Assembly (NCBI GenBank): GCA_000314955.1
Contig: BAEM01000050.1
Span: 62,001 to 126,000, forward strand
Origin: Paraglaciecola chathamensis S18K6
GTDB lineage: Bacteria > Pseudomonadota > Gammaproteobacteria > Enterobacterales > Alteromonadaceae
Length of the DNA: 64,000 nucleotides
Direction: 5' to 3'
The position numbers and the translations under genes are program-made. Of the stretch, positions 9,396 through 16,744 are shown piece after piece; the first letter of the stretch is position 1, and every line of letters starts with the position of its first letter. A model generated the notes under the pieces. It saw nothing but the letters and a program-made list of their open reading frames with translations, did no database searches and was not told the origin of the DNA.

Positions 9396-10467
9396 AAGCC
9401 ATCTTTAACAGGCTTTTCATTAACTGTTTTCCTACAGCTTCCGCTAAAAGAGGTGGTACAGCATTCCCTACTTGCAACATTTGAGTAGATTTACCGCCTG
9501 GGAATCTAAATGAGTCAGGAAACGACTGTATTCTTGCTGCCTCTCGCACAGTGAGACATCTATCCTGTCGTGGTAGAGTAAACATTCCTGACGAGGGAGT
9601 GTCAAATCGCGTAGTGATTGTTCTTGCTATTCCATTGGCTGGTAATCGACACCAAGTGCCGCTAAAGGTAGACTTAGTCAGATGCTCAGGTGGTAGATCC
9701 GTTCTTCCTCCATCTTCAGGAATAAGCTTGAGACGTTCTAGAACGAGCGGCGAGTGTTTAGTGGAGACATGGTTGAGCACCTTGCTTACTGTTCCTCTCA
9801 TTTTAACTTGATAATCTGATACAGGAGCCGTCCGATAGCCAGCTGATTTGCTACCTTCTCCAGACTTCAAGATTGGCAAATCTGAAATAGCATCGTTGAT
9901 AGTTACTTTTTTGCCAAATTCAGTTGGCCACGTAAATGTCGCGTTTTCGGTTCTTAGGCCGACGATAAAAGCCCGTTTTCTATTTTGTGGTACACCATAA
10001 TCACTCGCATTTAGAACCCGCTCAAATAATGAATATCCAAGCCCCTGCAGTTTTTCGATAATTTCATTTAAGAAGAAACCACCTTCGTTGGTCAACAGCC
10101 CAGGTACGTTCTCTATCACAAACGCAATTGGGTTTATTACTTCCACACATTCTATATACTTCAGAAACAGAAAGTTTCTTTCGTCATTCAGCCCGATGCG
10201 CTTGCCTTTTTGAGAAAAACCTTGGCATGGCGGACCACCAATTATGATGGTTTTATCGCCGTTTAAATTTCCAAAAACAGACTTAATATTTACTGTATTG
10301 ATATCTTCATTAATAATTTTCGAATGAGGGAAGTTTTCTTCGTATCCTTTCGCAATTGATGAGTTAAATTCAACTGCATATTTGCTAATGAATCCTGCTT
10401 TTTCAAAACCATACGAAAGCCCACCGACACCACTAAATAAATCTACAGTTTCAAAGCTTGTCATCAT
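9394..10467 (-). CDS. DNA (cytosine-5-)-methyltransferase
   Basis: Transfers methyl from S-adenosylmethionine to C5 of cytosine within a recognition site. The 357-aa protein has all the main m5C motifs in order: DLFSGVGG (9-16, motif I), GGPPCQGFSQ with catalytic Cys81 (motif IV), IENV (118-121, motif VI), QNRKR (161-165, motif VIII), a target-recognition region (~190-290), then LTVREAARIQSFP (motif IX) and QVGNAVPP (motif X). It starts next to the stop of the upstream methyltransferase gene, so the two form an operon. Paired with the neighbouring methylase and the McrB/McrC-like proteins, it most likely protects one strand of an asymmetric site. An orphan solitary methylase is the alternative. 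Confidence 0.95.
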   Translation of the reverse strand: MMTSFETVDLFSGVGGLSYGFEKAGFISKYAVEFNSSIAKGYEENFPHSKIINEDINTVNIKSVFGNLNGDKTIIIGGPPCQGFSQKGKRIGLNDERNFLFLKYIECVEVINPIAFVIENVPGLLTNEGGFFLNEIIEKLQGLGYSLFERVLNASDYGVPQNRKRAFIVGLRTENATFTWPTEFGKKVTINDAISDLPILKSGEGSKSAGYRTAPVSDYQVKMRGTVSKVLNHVSTKHSPLVLERLKLIPEDGGRTDLPPEHLTKSTFSGTWCRLPANGIARTITTRFDTPSSGMFTLPRQDRCLTVREAARIQSFPDSFRFPGGKSTQMLQVGNAVPPLLAEAVGKQLMKSLLKMA

Positions 10468-10468
10468 T

Positions 10469-11179
10469 TTATCCTAGTCGTTTTTGGGTAATTGACAGGT
10501 ATTCTTCATTTAAGTCAAAACCAACATAATTTCGTCCTAAATTTTTAGCTGCTAATAAGCTTGTTCCGCTACCACAGAATGGGTCGCACACCACATCACC
10601 CTTGTTAGATAAAAGAGATACCAAGTGAGACATCAGTTTTAAAGGTTTTTGAGTTGGGTGCTTTCCGAAGGCTTTCTCGGACTTAGGAGTTAGACCTGTC
10701 TCGAAATAATCGTGAATAGCTTTGCCATCATTGTTGAAGGTGCCACTTGGTTTGCCTTTGGTAAAATATAACCAAGACTCGGTTGAGTTGATGAACGTTA
10801 AATTCATATTGCGCGGCATAGGATTCTTCTTATGCCATATGCCAGTTGTTTTATAGTAAAAACCAGCCTTTTCGAAAATTTTCTTTAATGTCTGAACCTT
10901 TATGATGGCCATAAAAACAACAACTGCACCACCAGTTTTAACTTTTTCAAACAACTCCTCGGCCAGTTCAAGCATGTGCTGCTCCCATACATCTTCATCT
11001 ACATTATCCCAATCACAAATTGAAAAATGATTTTCTCTTAACCTGTGAACACCCGAGCCGCGTGACTTCATGTGTCCTCCGATATTATACGGGGGATCAG
11101 TTAGCACAAGATCTAAACTTTCACTCTTGACCTTTTTAAGTCCGTTCAGACAATCAATGCATTCCAAATATGATTTCAA
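10469..11179 (-). CDS. DNA methyltransferase, amino (N6-adenine/N4-cytosine) type, DPPY class
   Basis: Methylates an exocyclic amino group in DNA, probably N6 of adenine because motif IV is DPPY (residues 28-31, LTDPPYNIGG) rather than SPPY. Motif order is DPPY early and the SAM-binding DPFCGSGTSLLAAKNLGRNY (about 200-220) late, which is the beta arrangement. The 236-aa length is compact, with a short recognition region between. It is second in a minus-strand operon: 25 bp after the small ribbon-helix-helix gene and directly before the m5C gene. Two methyltransferases of different chemistry beside one nuclease pair suggest a non-palindromic target. Confidence 0.9.
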   Translation of the reverse strand: MKSYLECIDCLNGLKKVKSESLDLVLTDPPYNIGGHMKSRGSGVHRLRENHFSICDWDNVDEDVWEQHMLELAEELFEKVKTGGAVVVFMAIIKVQTLKKIFEKAGFYYKTTGIWHKKNPMPRNMNLTFINSTESWLYFTKGKPSGTFNNDGKAIHDYFETGLTPKSEKAFGKHPTQKPLKLMSHLVSLLSNKGDVVCDPFCGSGTSLLAAKNLGRNYVGFDLNEEYLSITQKRLG

Positions 11180-11204
11180 ATTACTACCCTTATTTATCCA
11201 TTTA

Positions 11205-11399
11205 TTAATTGTCTTTGTGATTCTGTATATTTTTCAAAATTTTATCGTTTACTACAGTCTTTATAAGGCCTTGGTCGATAAACCAACTGGTAACAATAGC
11301 GCGAACAACTTCAGATTCTGAGTCTCCCAACTCACCTTTTAGTGTATGTATCAATTCGACCTGTTTGTCTGAAAATGATACTTGAATCTTTTTAGGCAT
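11205..11399 (-). CDS. Small ribbon-helix-helix (Arc/CopG-like) protein, putative restriction-modification regulator
   Basis: The 64-aa protein begins MPKKIQVSFSDKQVELIHTL: a basic strand with alternating residues, a helix, then a turn (GDSESE) and a second helix (VVRAIVTSWFIDQGL), which is the usual ribbon-helix-helix pattern for dimeric operator binding. It is the first gene of the methyltransferase operon. The 9-bp inverted repeat 36-72 bp upstream of its ATG is the obvious candidate operator, so it may autoregulate and delay or balance restriction and methylation. No function is demonstrated, and a toxin-antitoxin antitoxin role without partner is less likely. Confidence 0.65.
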   Translation of the reverse strand: MPKKIQVSFSDKQVELIHTLKGELGDSESEVVRAIVTSWFIDQGLIKTVVNDKILKNIQNHKDN

Positions 11400-11434
11400 T
11401 ATAAATCGCTCTCGACCAAAGTATTCTTATTGGA

Positions 11435-11471
11435 TTGCAATTAGACTACTAATGGATTGTTGTAATTGCAA
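11435..11471. promoter_or_regulatory. Inverted repeat in the promoter of the methyltransferase operon (candidate operator)
   Basis: TTGCAATTA (11435-11443) and TAATTGCAA (11463-11471) are perfect 9-bp inverted arms with a 19-bp spacer. The spacer contains a second small palindrome, TTAGACTACTAA (11441-11452, sharing three bases with the left arm). TGGATTG occurs twice (11431-11437 and 11453-11459). On the minus strand TTGCAA with TAGTCT 17 bp further could be -35/-10 inside the repeat, so a bound regulator would occlude RNA polymerase. Confidence 0.55.
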
Positions 11472-11578
11472 GACACATTTCGATATGGTTTAAAATTAAC
11501 AGGAATTAATTTGGTATTCTGTTTTCAACCGAAAAGGATTCTGACACTGGTGTGATCTTCCCCCAGTTTCGTAGACAC

Positions 11579-12429
11579 TTAACTTGCCTGTGAATATGTA
11601 TTTTCATATTCATCTGGAGATACATGACCAAGATGGCTGTGTAGTCGAGTTCGATTGTAAAACACTTCTATGTAGTCAAACAAATCTGCCTTAGCTTCAC
11701 TTCGGGTCGCGTACACTTTTCGCTTTACACGTTCAGTCTTGAGCGAATGAAAAAAGCTTTCTGCAACAGCATTATCCAGACAATGACCTCTGCGACTCAT
11801 GCTTGGTATCAAGTTATGGGCGGCTAAAAAATCTAAATAGTCACCACTGGCATATTGGCTTCCTTGATCGCTATGAACAATCACCTGCGTTGTTTCCGGC
11901 CGCCGCCAAACAGCCATCAGCAATGCTTTAATCACAATATCTGATGTCATTGTCTGTTGTATTGACCAGCCAATTACTTTGCGTGAGAACAAGTCCAATA
12001 CGACAGCCAGATATAGCCATCCCTCATTTGTCTTAATGTAAGTAATATCTGATACCCACGCGGTATCAGGCTCGCACACAACAAATTGTTGTTGTAAATG
12101 ATTATCAGCGGCAATATGAGACGCAGACGACTTAAAATAACGCCGTTTATAGCCAATATTAGCTTTGAGCTTGGCCTGCTTCATCAGCTTGGCTACACGG
12201 TTTTAACCGAACGTCGCAGCTCATGTGTGATGCGTGGACTGCCATAAACACCACCACTTTGTGCGTAACTGGCTTTAATCTGTTTAAGCAATCGCACGTT
12301 GGCTTTTTCTGCATTAGATAGAGGCTCTTTCAACCAAGCGTAAAAGCCACTGCGGTGAACATTTAGTACCCTGCACATGGTGTTAACGCAATAAACATTG
12401 AGTCGTGATTTTATGAACGTGTACTTTTC
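11579..12429 (-). pseudogene. IS3-family transposase OrfB, frameshifted
   Basis: DDE integrase-like transposase subunit, normally made as an OrfAB fusion by -1 frameshifting. The frame from about 12429 (EKYTFIKSRLNVYCVNTMCR) reads to SPRITHELRRSVKTV and then hits a stop. It resumes in another frame as NRVAKLMKQAKLKA and continues to the end with DDE regions WVSDITYI, VIHSDQGSQYASG and AVAESFFHSLKTE. Adding one A to the A4 run (plus-strand T-run 12201-12204) would restore VKNRVAKLMK, so a one-base deletion is the simplest cause. All three catalytic acidic residues remain in the downstream part. Confidence 0.85.
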
Positions 12430-12695
12430 TTTGACTCGCTTGCAAAGTACACGGCGGCCTCCTTTAGGATGTTGCGCTCTTCCGTTACTCGCTTTAACTC
12501 AGCTTTAAGCTTGCGTATTTCTTCTTGCTCTGTGGATTGACTGAGAGGCGCTTTCGCCTTACAAATCCAGTAATAAAGTGACTTATCCGATATACCTAAT
12601 CGCTTAGCAACATCAGGCACTGAATGACCTTTTTCGATTACTTGGCGCACGGTCTCTTGTTTGAATTCGTCTGGATATTTTTTATTCTGGGTTTG
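12411..12695 (-). pseudogene. IS3-family transposase OrfA, lacking its own start
   Basis: Helix-turn-helix DNA-binding subunit. The recognisable protein starts QTQNKKYPDEFKQETVRQVI and continues with the SVPDVAKRLGISDKSLYYWI helix-turn-helix and a leucine-zipper-like ELKRVTEERNILKEA tail. The open frame continues upstream to an ATG at 12815, but those extra ~40 codons are not IS3 sequence. No ATG sits at the expected start, so the 5' end of the element is eroded or truncated here. Confidence 0.75.
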
Positions 12696-12815
12696 GACAG
12701 TAATACTTACAAAAATAACAATATATCGTCGGTAAGCAGTAGAAATGCTCAAATTTTTTTGCCACATTACACGACGGTCATTAACAAAAAAGCAACAATC
12801 AATCTGGATGGACAA

Positions 12816-15212
12816 ATGTTGAAACTAAACACACACAAATTTCGCCTAAGCACCTTGAGTGTGGCGGTAATCGGGTTACTTAGCACAGGTGCTATTGCAC
12901 AAGACACAAGCGATGCTCAAGACTCTGGCGTTGAGAAAATCATAGTAACGGCGACTAAGCGCGCTGAATCGATTGGAGACATTCCGTTTTCAATCAACGC
13001 GCAGACGCAAAGAGACTTCGAAAGAAGCGGTGCGAGCAATTTAGAAGATGTGGCTCGAAACGTTGCCAGTGTTTCTATTCAAAACCTTGGGCCAGGGCAA
13101 AGCCAAGTGTCTATGCGCGGTGTATCGGCAGGGCAAGTGGTACGTGACCAACCCGGTGTTAAAGAGCAGGTAGGCGTCTATTTAGATGAAAGCGTGATTT
13201 CGCTTTCATTGTTTACCCCAGATTTAGATTTATTTGATTTAAACCGTATCGAGACCCTGCGCGGCCCACAAGGTACGCTTTTTGGCTCTGGCTCTATTGG
13301 TGGCACGCTGCGTTACATTACCAACCAACCTGAGTTGGATACATTCGAGGGCAAGTTTGAAGCGAACCTTAACTCAGTGGATGACGGCGGTGTGGGTGGT
13401 CATGTGAAAGGCATGGTAAACCTGCCCGTATCAGACTCAGTTGCTATGCGTGCTGTGGTGTATCGCACTGATTATGCGGGTTTTATTAACGCATATGGCC
13501 CTGATAATGCGTTTAAAGAAGACGTAAACGACGGGGATAGAACCGGCGGTAGGCTGGCATTTGTTATTAGCCCAAACGACAAACTAACGATAACACCAAG
13601 GATCATTTTTCAAGAGTTGGAAATGAACGGTTTTAATCGTCAAGACGTGTTCAACGTGTTTGCTAACCCTTACACCACCACATGGCCAGCAAGGCAGTTA
13701 GGCGAGAAAGAGCAGTATCTATTATTAGATGAAGGCTTCTCCGACGATACATTTATTGCCGATGTCACCGCAGAATATCAAGCGGATATTGCTGACTTTA
13801 CCTTTGTATACAGCTATACCGACCGAGATATTCTGGTCAGTCGCGACGCGAGTGCGCTGTCAGGCTCGGTAAGCATTGATTTAGGCTTCCCTGACGAAGC
13901 GGTTACTTTGCCTTCGAACCTACACGATCGCACCGAAGTGGAACAAGATACCTTTGAGCTTCGTGCCGCCTCAAATGGCGATGGCGCGTTAGATTGGATC
14001 ATAGGTACGTTTTATTCATCCACCGAGCGAACGTACAAACAAACGTTACCTACCCCAGGTTACGATAGCTTTACTGATGCTACGCTAGGTGCAGGTACCT
14101 CTGCGGCGGTGGCAAATGGGTTTGAAGCAGATTCACCTTATAATGCATTCTTACCCTATGATTTATCTCAGTTAGCTGTGTTTGGTGAAATTAATTATCA
14201 AGTGAGTGATGATTTTAAATTGACGGCGGGCACACGTTTTTATGATTACGAAGAAGAGCGCCAGTTTATTTCAGGTGGCTTGTTTGCTAATGGTGACAAC
14301 CAAACTGATGATACCGAGTCAGACGGATTTACCTCACGGGTGATAGGCCAATATCGTTTAAATGATAATGTGAATTTGAACGCTCAGGTGTCGCAAGGCT
14401 TTAGACTTGGCGGGGTAAACGACCCATTAAATAGAAGCTTATGTTCTGATCAAGACGAAGCTATATTTGGTTCATTTCAAAACTATGAGGATGAACAGCT
14501 AACTAACTATGAATTTGGTGTTAAGTCTTCTGGCCGTGGGTGGAGCGCAAATGTCGCTGCGTTCTACAATGATATTGAAGACTTGCAAGTGACTTTAGAT
14601 GCGGGCTCATGTTCTTCGCGAGTATCATTTAACGTACCTGATGCACACACGCAAGGTATTGAGTTTGAACTCACTCGTCAGTTTACTGACCAGTTATTCT
14701 TCTCTTTAAGCGGTAGCATTATAGAAGCTGAATTTGATTCAACCGTAGTTGATGGCTCTGGTGCAATACTTGGTGGGGTTGCAGATGGTAACCGTTTGGC
14801 ATCAGTACCTGAAGAGAGCTTCGCGATTGGGTTTACCTACGATCTTGCACAGCCTTTGTTCTCGTCAAACAGCAGCTACTTTCAAGGTTCTTATCAATAC
14901 GTAGGCGATCGTATTACCCAACCTAGTGACCAAGTTGCGGGTGCTGGGGTATTTACCTCTGGGCTGGCATTTGGTGGTGCTACTGGGCTTGAAACAACCG
15001 AGCTGGATTTAGTATTGGATGCTTACGGCACCATGAATCTTAGTTTTGGGCTTGCGTATGATGATTATGAAATTCTTGTCTACGCGAACAATGTCTTTGA
15101 TGAGTATGCGCTTTTGTCGTTTGATAGAGAGCGTGGTGGCCGCGCTAGACTTGGTTTTACCACCAATCAGCCAAGAACCTTTGGTGCGACCTTCCGTTAC
15201 TTTTTTGAGTAA
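12816..15212 (+). CDS. TonB-dependent outer-membrane receptor
   Basis: Outer-membrane beta-barrel importer energised by TonB-ExbBD. I start it at ATG 12816 because a signal peptide follows (MLKLNTHKFRLSTLSVAVIG...AIAQ). Upstream in-frame ATGs back to 12624 lie in IS3 sequence. The resulting 798-aa protein has a TonB-box-like VEKIIVTATKR after the signal, a plug domain with VSMRGV and RIETLRGPQGTLFGSGSIGG, and a long barrel ending in an aromatic terminal strand (TFGATFRYFFE). It belongs to the broad iron/vitamin/oligosaccharide-type receptors abundant in Alteromonadales, and the substrate cannot be read. The dead IS3 element abuts its leader, so its promoter may be altered. Confidence 0.9.
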   Translation: MLKLNTHKFRLSTLSVAVIGLLSTGAIAQDTSDAQDSGVEKIIVTATKRAESIGDIPFSINAQTQRDFERSGASNLEDVARNVASVSIQNLGPGQSQVSMRGVSAGQVVRDQPGVKEQVGVYLDESVISLSLFTPDLDLFDLNRIETLRGPQGTLFGSGSIGGTLRYITNQPELDTFEGKFEANLNSVDDGGVGGHVKGMVNLPVSDSVAMRAVVYRTDYAGFINAYGPDNAFKEDVNDGDRTGGRLAFVISPNDKLTITPRIIFQELEMNGFNRQDVFNVFANPYTTTWPARQLGEKEQYLLLDEGFSDDTFIADVTAEYQADIADFTFVYSYTDRDILVSRDASALSGSVSIDLGFPDEAVTLPSNLHDRTEVEQDTFELRAASNGDGALDWIIGTFYSSTERTYKQTLPTPGYDSFTDATLGAGTSAAVANGFEADSPYNAFLPYDLSQLAVFGEINYQVSDDFKLTAGTRFYDYEEERQFISGGLFANGDNQTDDTESDGFTSRVIGQYRLNDNVNLNAQVSQGFRLGGVNDPLNRSLCSDQDEAIFGSFQNYEDEQLTNYEFGVKSSGRGWSANVAAFYNDIEDLQVTLDAGSCSSRVSFNVPDAHTQGIEFELTRQFTDQLFFSLSGSIIEAEFDSTVVDGSGAILGGVADGNRLASVPEESFAIGFTYDLAQPLFSSNSSYFQGSYQYVGDRITQPSDQVAGAGVFTSGLAFGGATGLETTELDLVLDAYGTMNLSFGLAYDDYEILVYANNVFDEYALLSFDRERGGRARLGFTTNQPRTFGATFRYFFE

Positions 15213-15243
15213 TATTCTTACCTAGCTGATGTAACTAAAATCG

Positions 15244-15288
15244 CCGCCCCCTTACAACGCAGGTAAGTGTTTAAGCGGGGCGGTTTTT
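15244..15288 (+). terminator. Terminator after the TonB receptor gene
   Basis: CCGCCCC (15244-15250) pairs with GGGGCGG (15277-15283). An inner CTTAC/GTAAG stem (15251-15255, 15263-15267) gives an extended hairpin, followed by TTTTT. It may also serve the convergent gene at 15308. Confidence 0.75.
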
Positions 15289-15307
15289 ATTGGTTTTTTG
15301 TACAAAC

Positions 15308-16744
15308 TCAATCTGTTTCTGACTGCAATCGTCCTTTTTCAAACAGCTGTATTTCTTCTCGCTGGCCGTCCTGATAGGAGATTCTGCTGCCGTGACGAAC
15401 ACCGTCTTTGCGCATTTCAAACAGGCGTAACGCGCCATTTTCAGCAAACAAGTACTGCGAGCCTGCTAAGTTGCCATCTTTATAGGTCAGCTTTGCATCA
15501 ACGTAGCCTTGGGCATCACGTTTCGTCCATTGACCTTGCTTTTTGCCCTGTTTGTAGTGACCTTGCCACTGGGATTGGTCGTCTTGCTCAACCCATGCTC
15601 CGTTTTTTTTACCTTGGGTATATTGGCCGTAGGTTATTTTGTTACCTTGTTTATCAAAGCGCTGGTATTGACCGTGTTTTTTGTCATTGCGATAAAACTC
15701 ACTTACCAGCAATTGCTCGCTTTGGGGATCGTAAACTTCGCGTTTTCCCTCACGTTTGCCTTGCTGTGAATAGTGTTCATAGGTGACAGTGCCATCTTTG
15801 TTTGTTTCCTGCCAATCGCCTACTTTCACCCCAGCTTTATAGGTACCGCCTGTTGTTAGCTTACCTTCATTTTTTTGGCTGTACTCACCGTCTAGCTCGC
15901 CGTTAACTCTGTGTTCAATCTGCTCGTAGCCTTCCAAAAAATAGCGTTGCATGCCATTTTTACCGCCGCCATTTTCCTCGACAGCTTCAAAAATTTTACC
16001 GTCACGGCTTTTTTCGATCAGTTTGTAAGGGTGACGCGCACCTCGGGTGAAACCGCGGTCGGGGTCACGTACACTCGAGGCGATAAAGACCTCTGTTCTA
16101 TCGTAACGCCACGCGATTTCTTTTAGCCCAGGAGCATAATTGGGGATATCAACAGGCTCGATTAACTTGAGTAAGTCACCGTTGTTGGTCCATTTTTGTC
16201 GCTTGATAAACTTACCGTTTGGGCTGCGCTCGGTTTTACTGATTAACAACCCAGCTTTATTCCATCTTTTGGATGTAAGTACTAACTTACCTGCTTTGTA
16301 ACGGGAAAAAGCCTGTAAGGCACCGTTGCTGTAGTATTCTTTTTCTACTCCGTCCCGTTTACTGTTTTTGTAGGGGGTGACTTTCTGCAAGTACCCTTGA
16401 CTGTCACGGGTTTCAACCTGACCAGAGAAACCGTCATTAAAGCGGTGCAGCAAGCGAGAAATCAAGTGTGCTTTTCGTTCCTGCGCCACTAAGGTGCCGG
16501 TTAAGGTGCCCTTACTCACCACAGGCTCTGTACTTCTGAGCGTCGCGATGAGTGCATCTTGCTTGTCAAAAACTGAAATGGTGTAAATGCCCTTTTCATC
16601 TGGTTCGATGTCGCTTGAGTAGTGATACGTGCGATTCACCTTCACTTGTGTCGGGTACAAGTTGACGTCCATGTAGTGGGTTTCAGCGAGCGCCGGGGTT
16701 GCCATTAAGGCGAAGCACAGTAAATAGCAAAACCTAGCGATCAT
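15308..16744 (-). CDS. Secreted MORN-like (YwqK-type) repeat protein
   Basis: Function unknown. The 478-aa protein has a signal peptide (MIARFCYLLCFALMATPALA). From about residue 100 it has many repeats of the form G(K/E)xxGxW/Yxxx with a Tyr/Asp spacing, for example GELDGEYSQ, GVKVGDWQE, GKREGKREVYD, DKKHGQYQRFD, GKKNGAWVE and GKKQGQWTKRD. These resemble the MORN-variant repeats of the YwqK family, which form elongated beta-sheets. Its ATG overlaps the stop of the upstream lipoprotein gene by 4 nt, so the two are translationally coupled and probably act together at the cell envelope. It converges on the TonB receptor gene. Confidence 0.7.
   Translation of the reverse strand: MIARFCYLLCFALMATPALAETHYMDVNLYPTQVKVNRTYHYSSDIEPDEKGIYTISVFDKQDALIATLRSTEPVVSKGTLTGTLVAQERKAHLISRLLHRFNDGFSGQVETRDSQGYLQKVTPYKNSKRDGVEKEYYSNGALQAFSRYKAGKLVLTSKRWNKAGLLISKTERSPNGKFIKRQKWTNNGDLLKLIEPVDIPNYAPGLKEIAWRYDRTEVFIASSVRDPDRGFTRGARHPYKLIEKSRDGKIFEAVEENGGGKNGMQRYFLEGYEQIEHRVNGELDGEYSQKNEGKLTTGGTYKAGVKVGDWQETNKDGTVTYEHYSQQGKREGKREVYDPQSEQLLVSEFYRNDKKHGQYQRFDKQGNKITYGQYTQGKKNGAWVEQDDQSQWQGHYKQGKKQGQWTKRDAQGYVDAKLTYKDGNLAGSQYLFAENGALRLFEMRKDGVRHGSRISYQDGQREEIQLFEKGRLQSETD

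Larger units (their letters stand above)
11553..12697 (-). mobile_element. Degenerate IS3-family insertion sequence
   Basis: The left boundary TGATCTTCCCCC (from 11553), just beyond the orfB stop, matches the TGATC-type terminal repeat typical of IS3. No matching repeat is visible at the other end: the recognisable orfA sequence stops near 12695 without an in-frame ATG of its own. The region beyond runs into the leader of the TonB receptor gene. With a frameshift in orfB as well, the element is probably dead. Confidence 0.8.

Noticed and set aside
12624-12815. Upstream extension of the TonB receptor reading frame
   Set aside because: It lies across the IS3 remnant, shows no family similarity, and a proper signal peptide starts at 12816.
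15298-16126. Plus-strand open frames opposite the MORN-like gene
   Set aside because: Antisense shadows of a repetitive gene; membrane-like appearance comes from the complement of Lys/Gln-rich codons.
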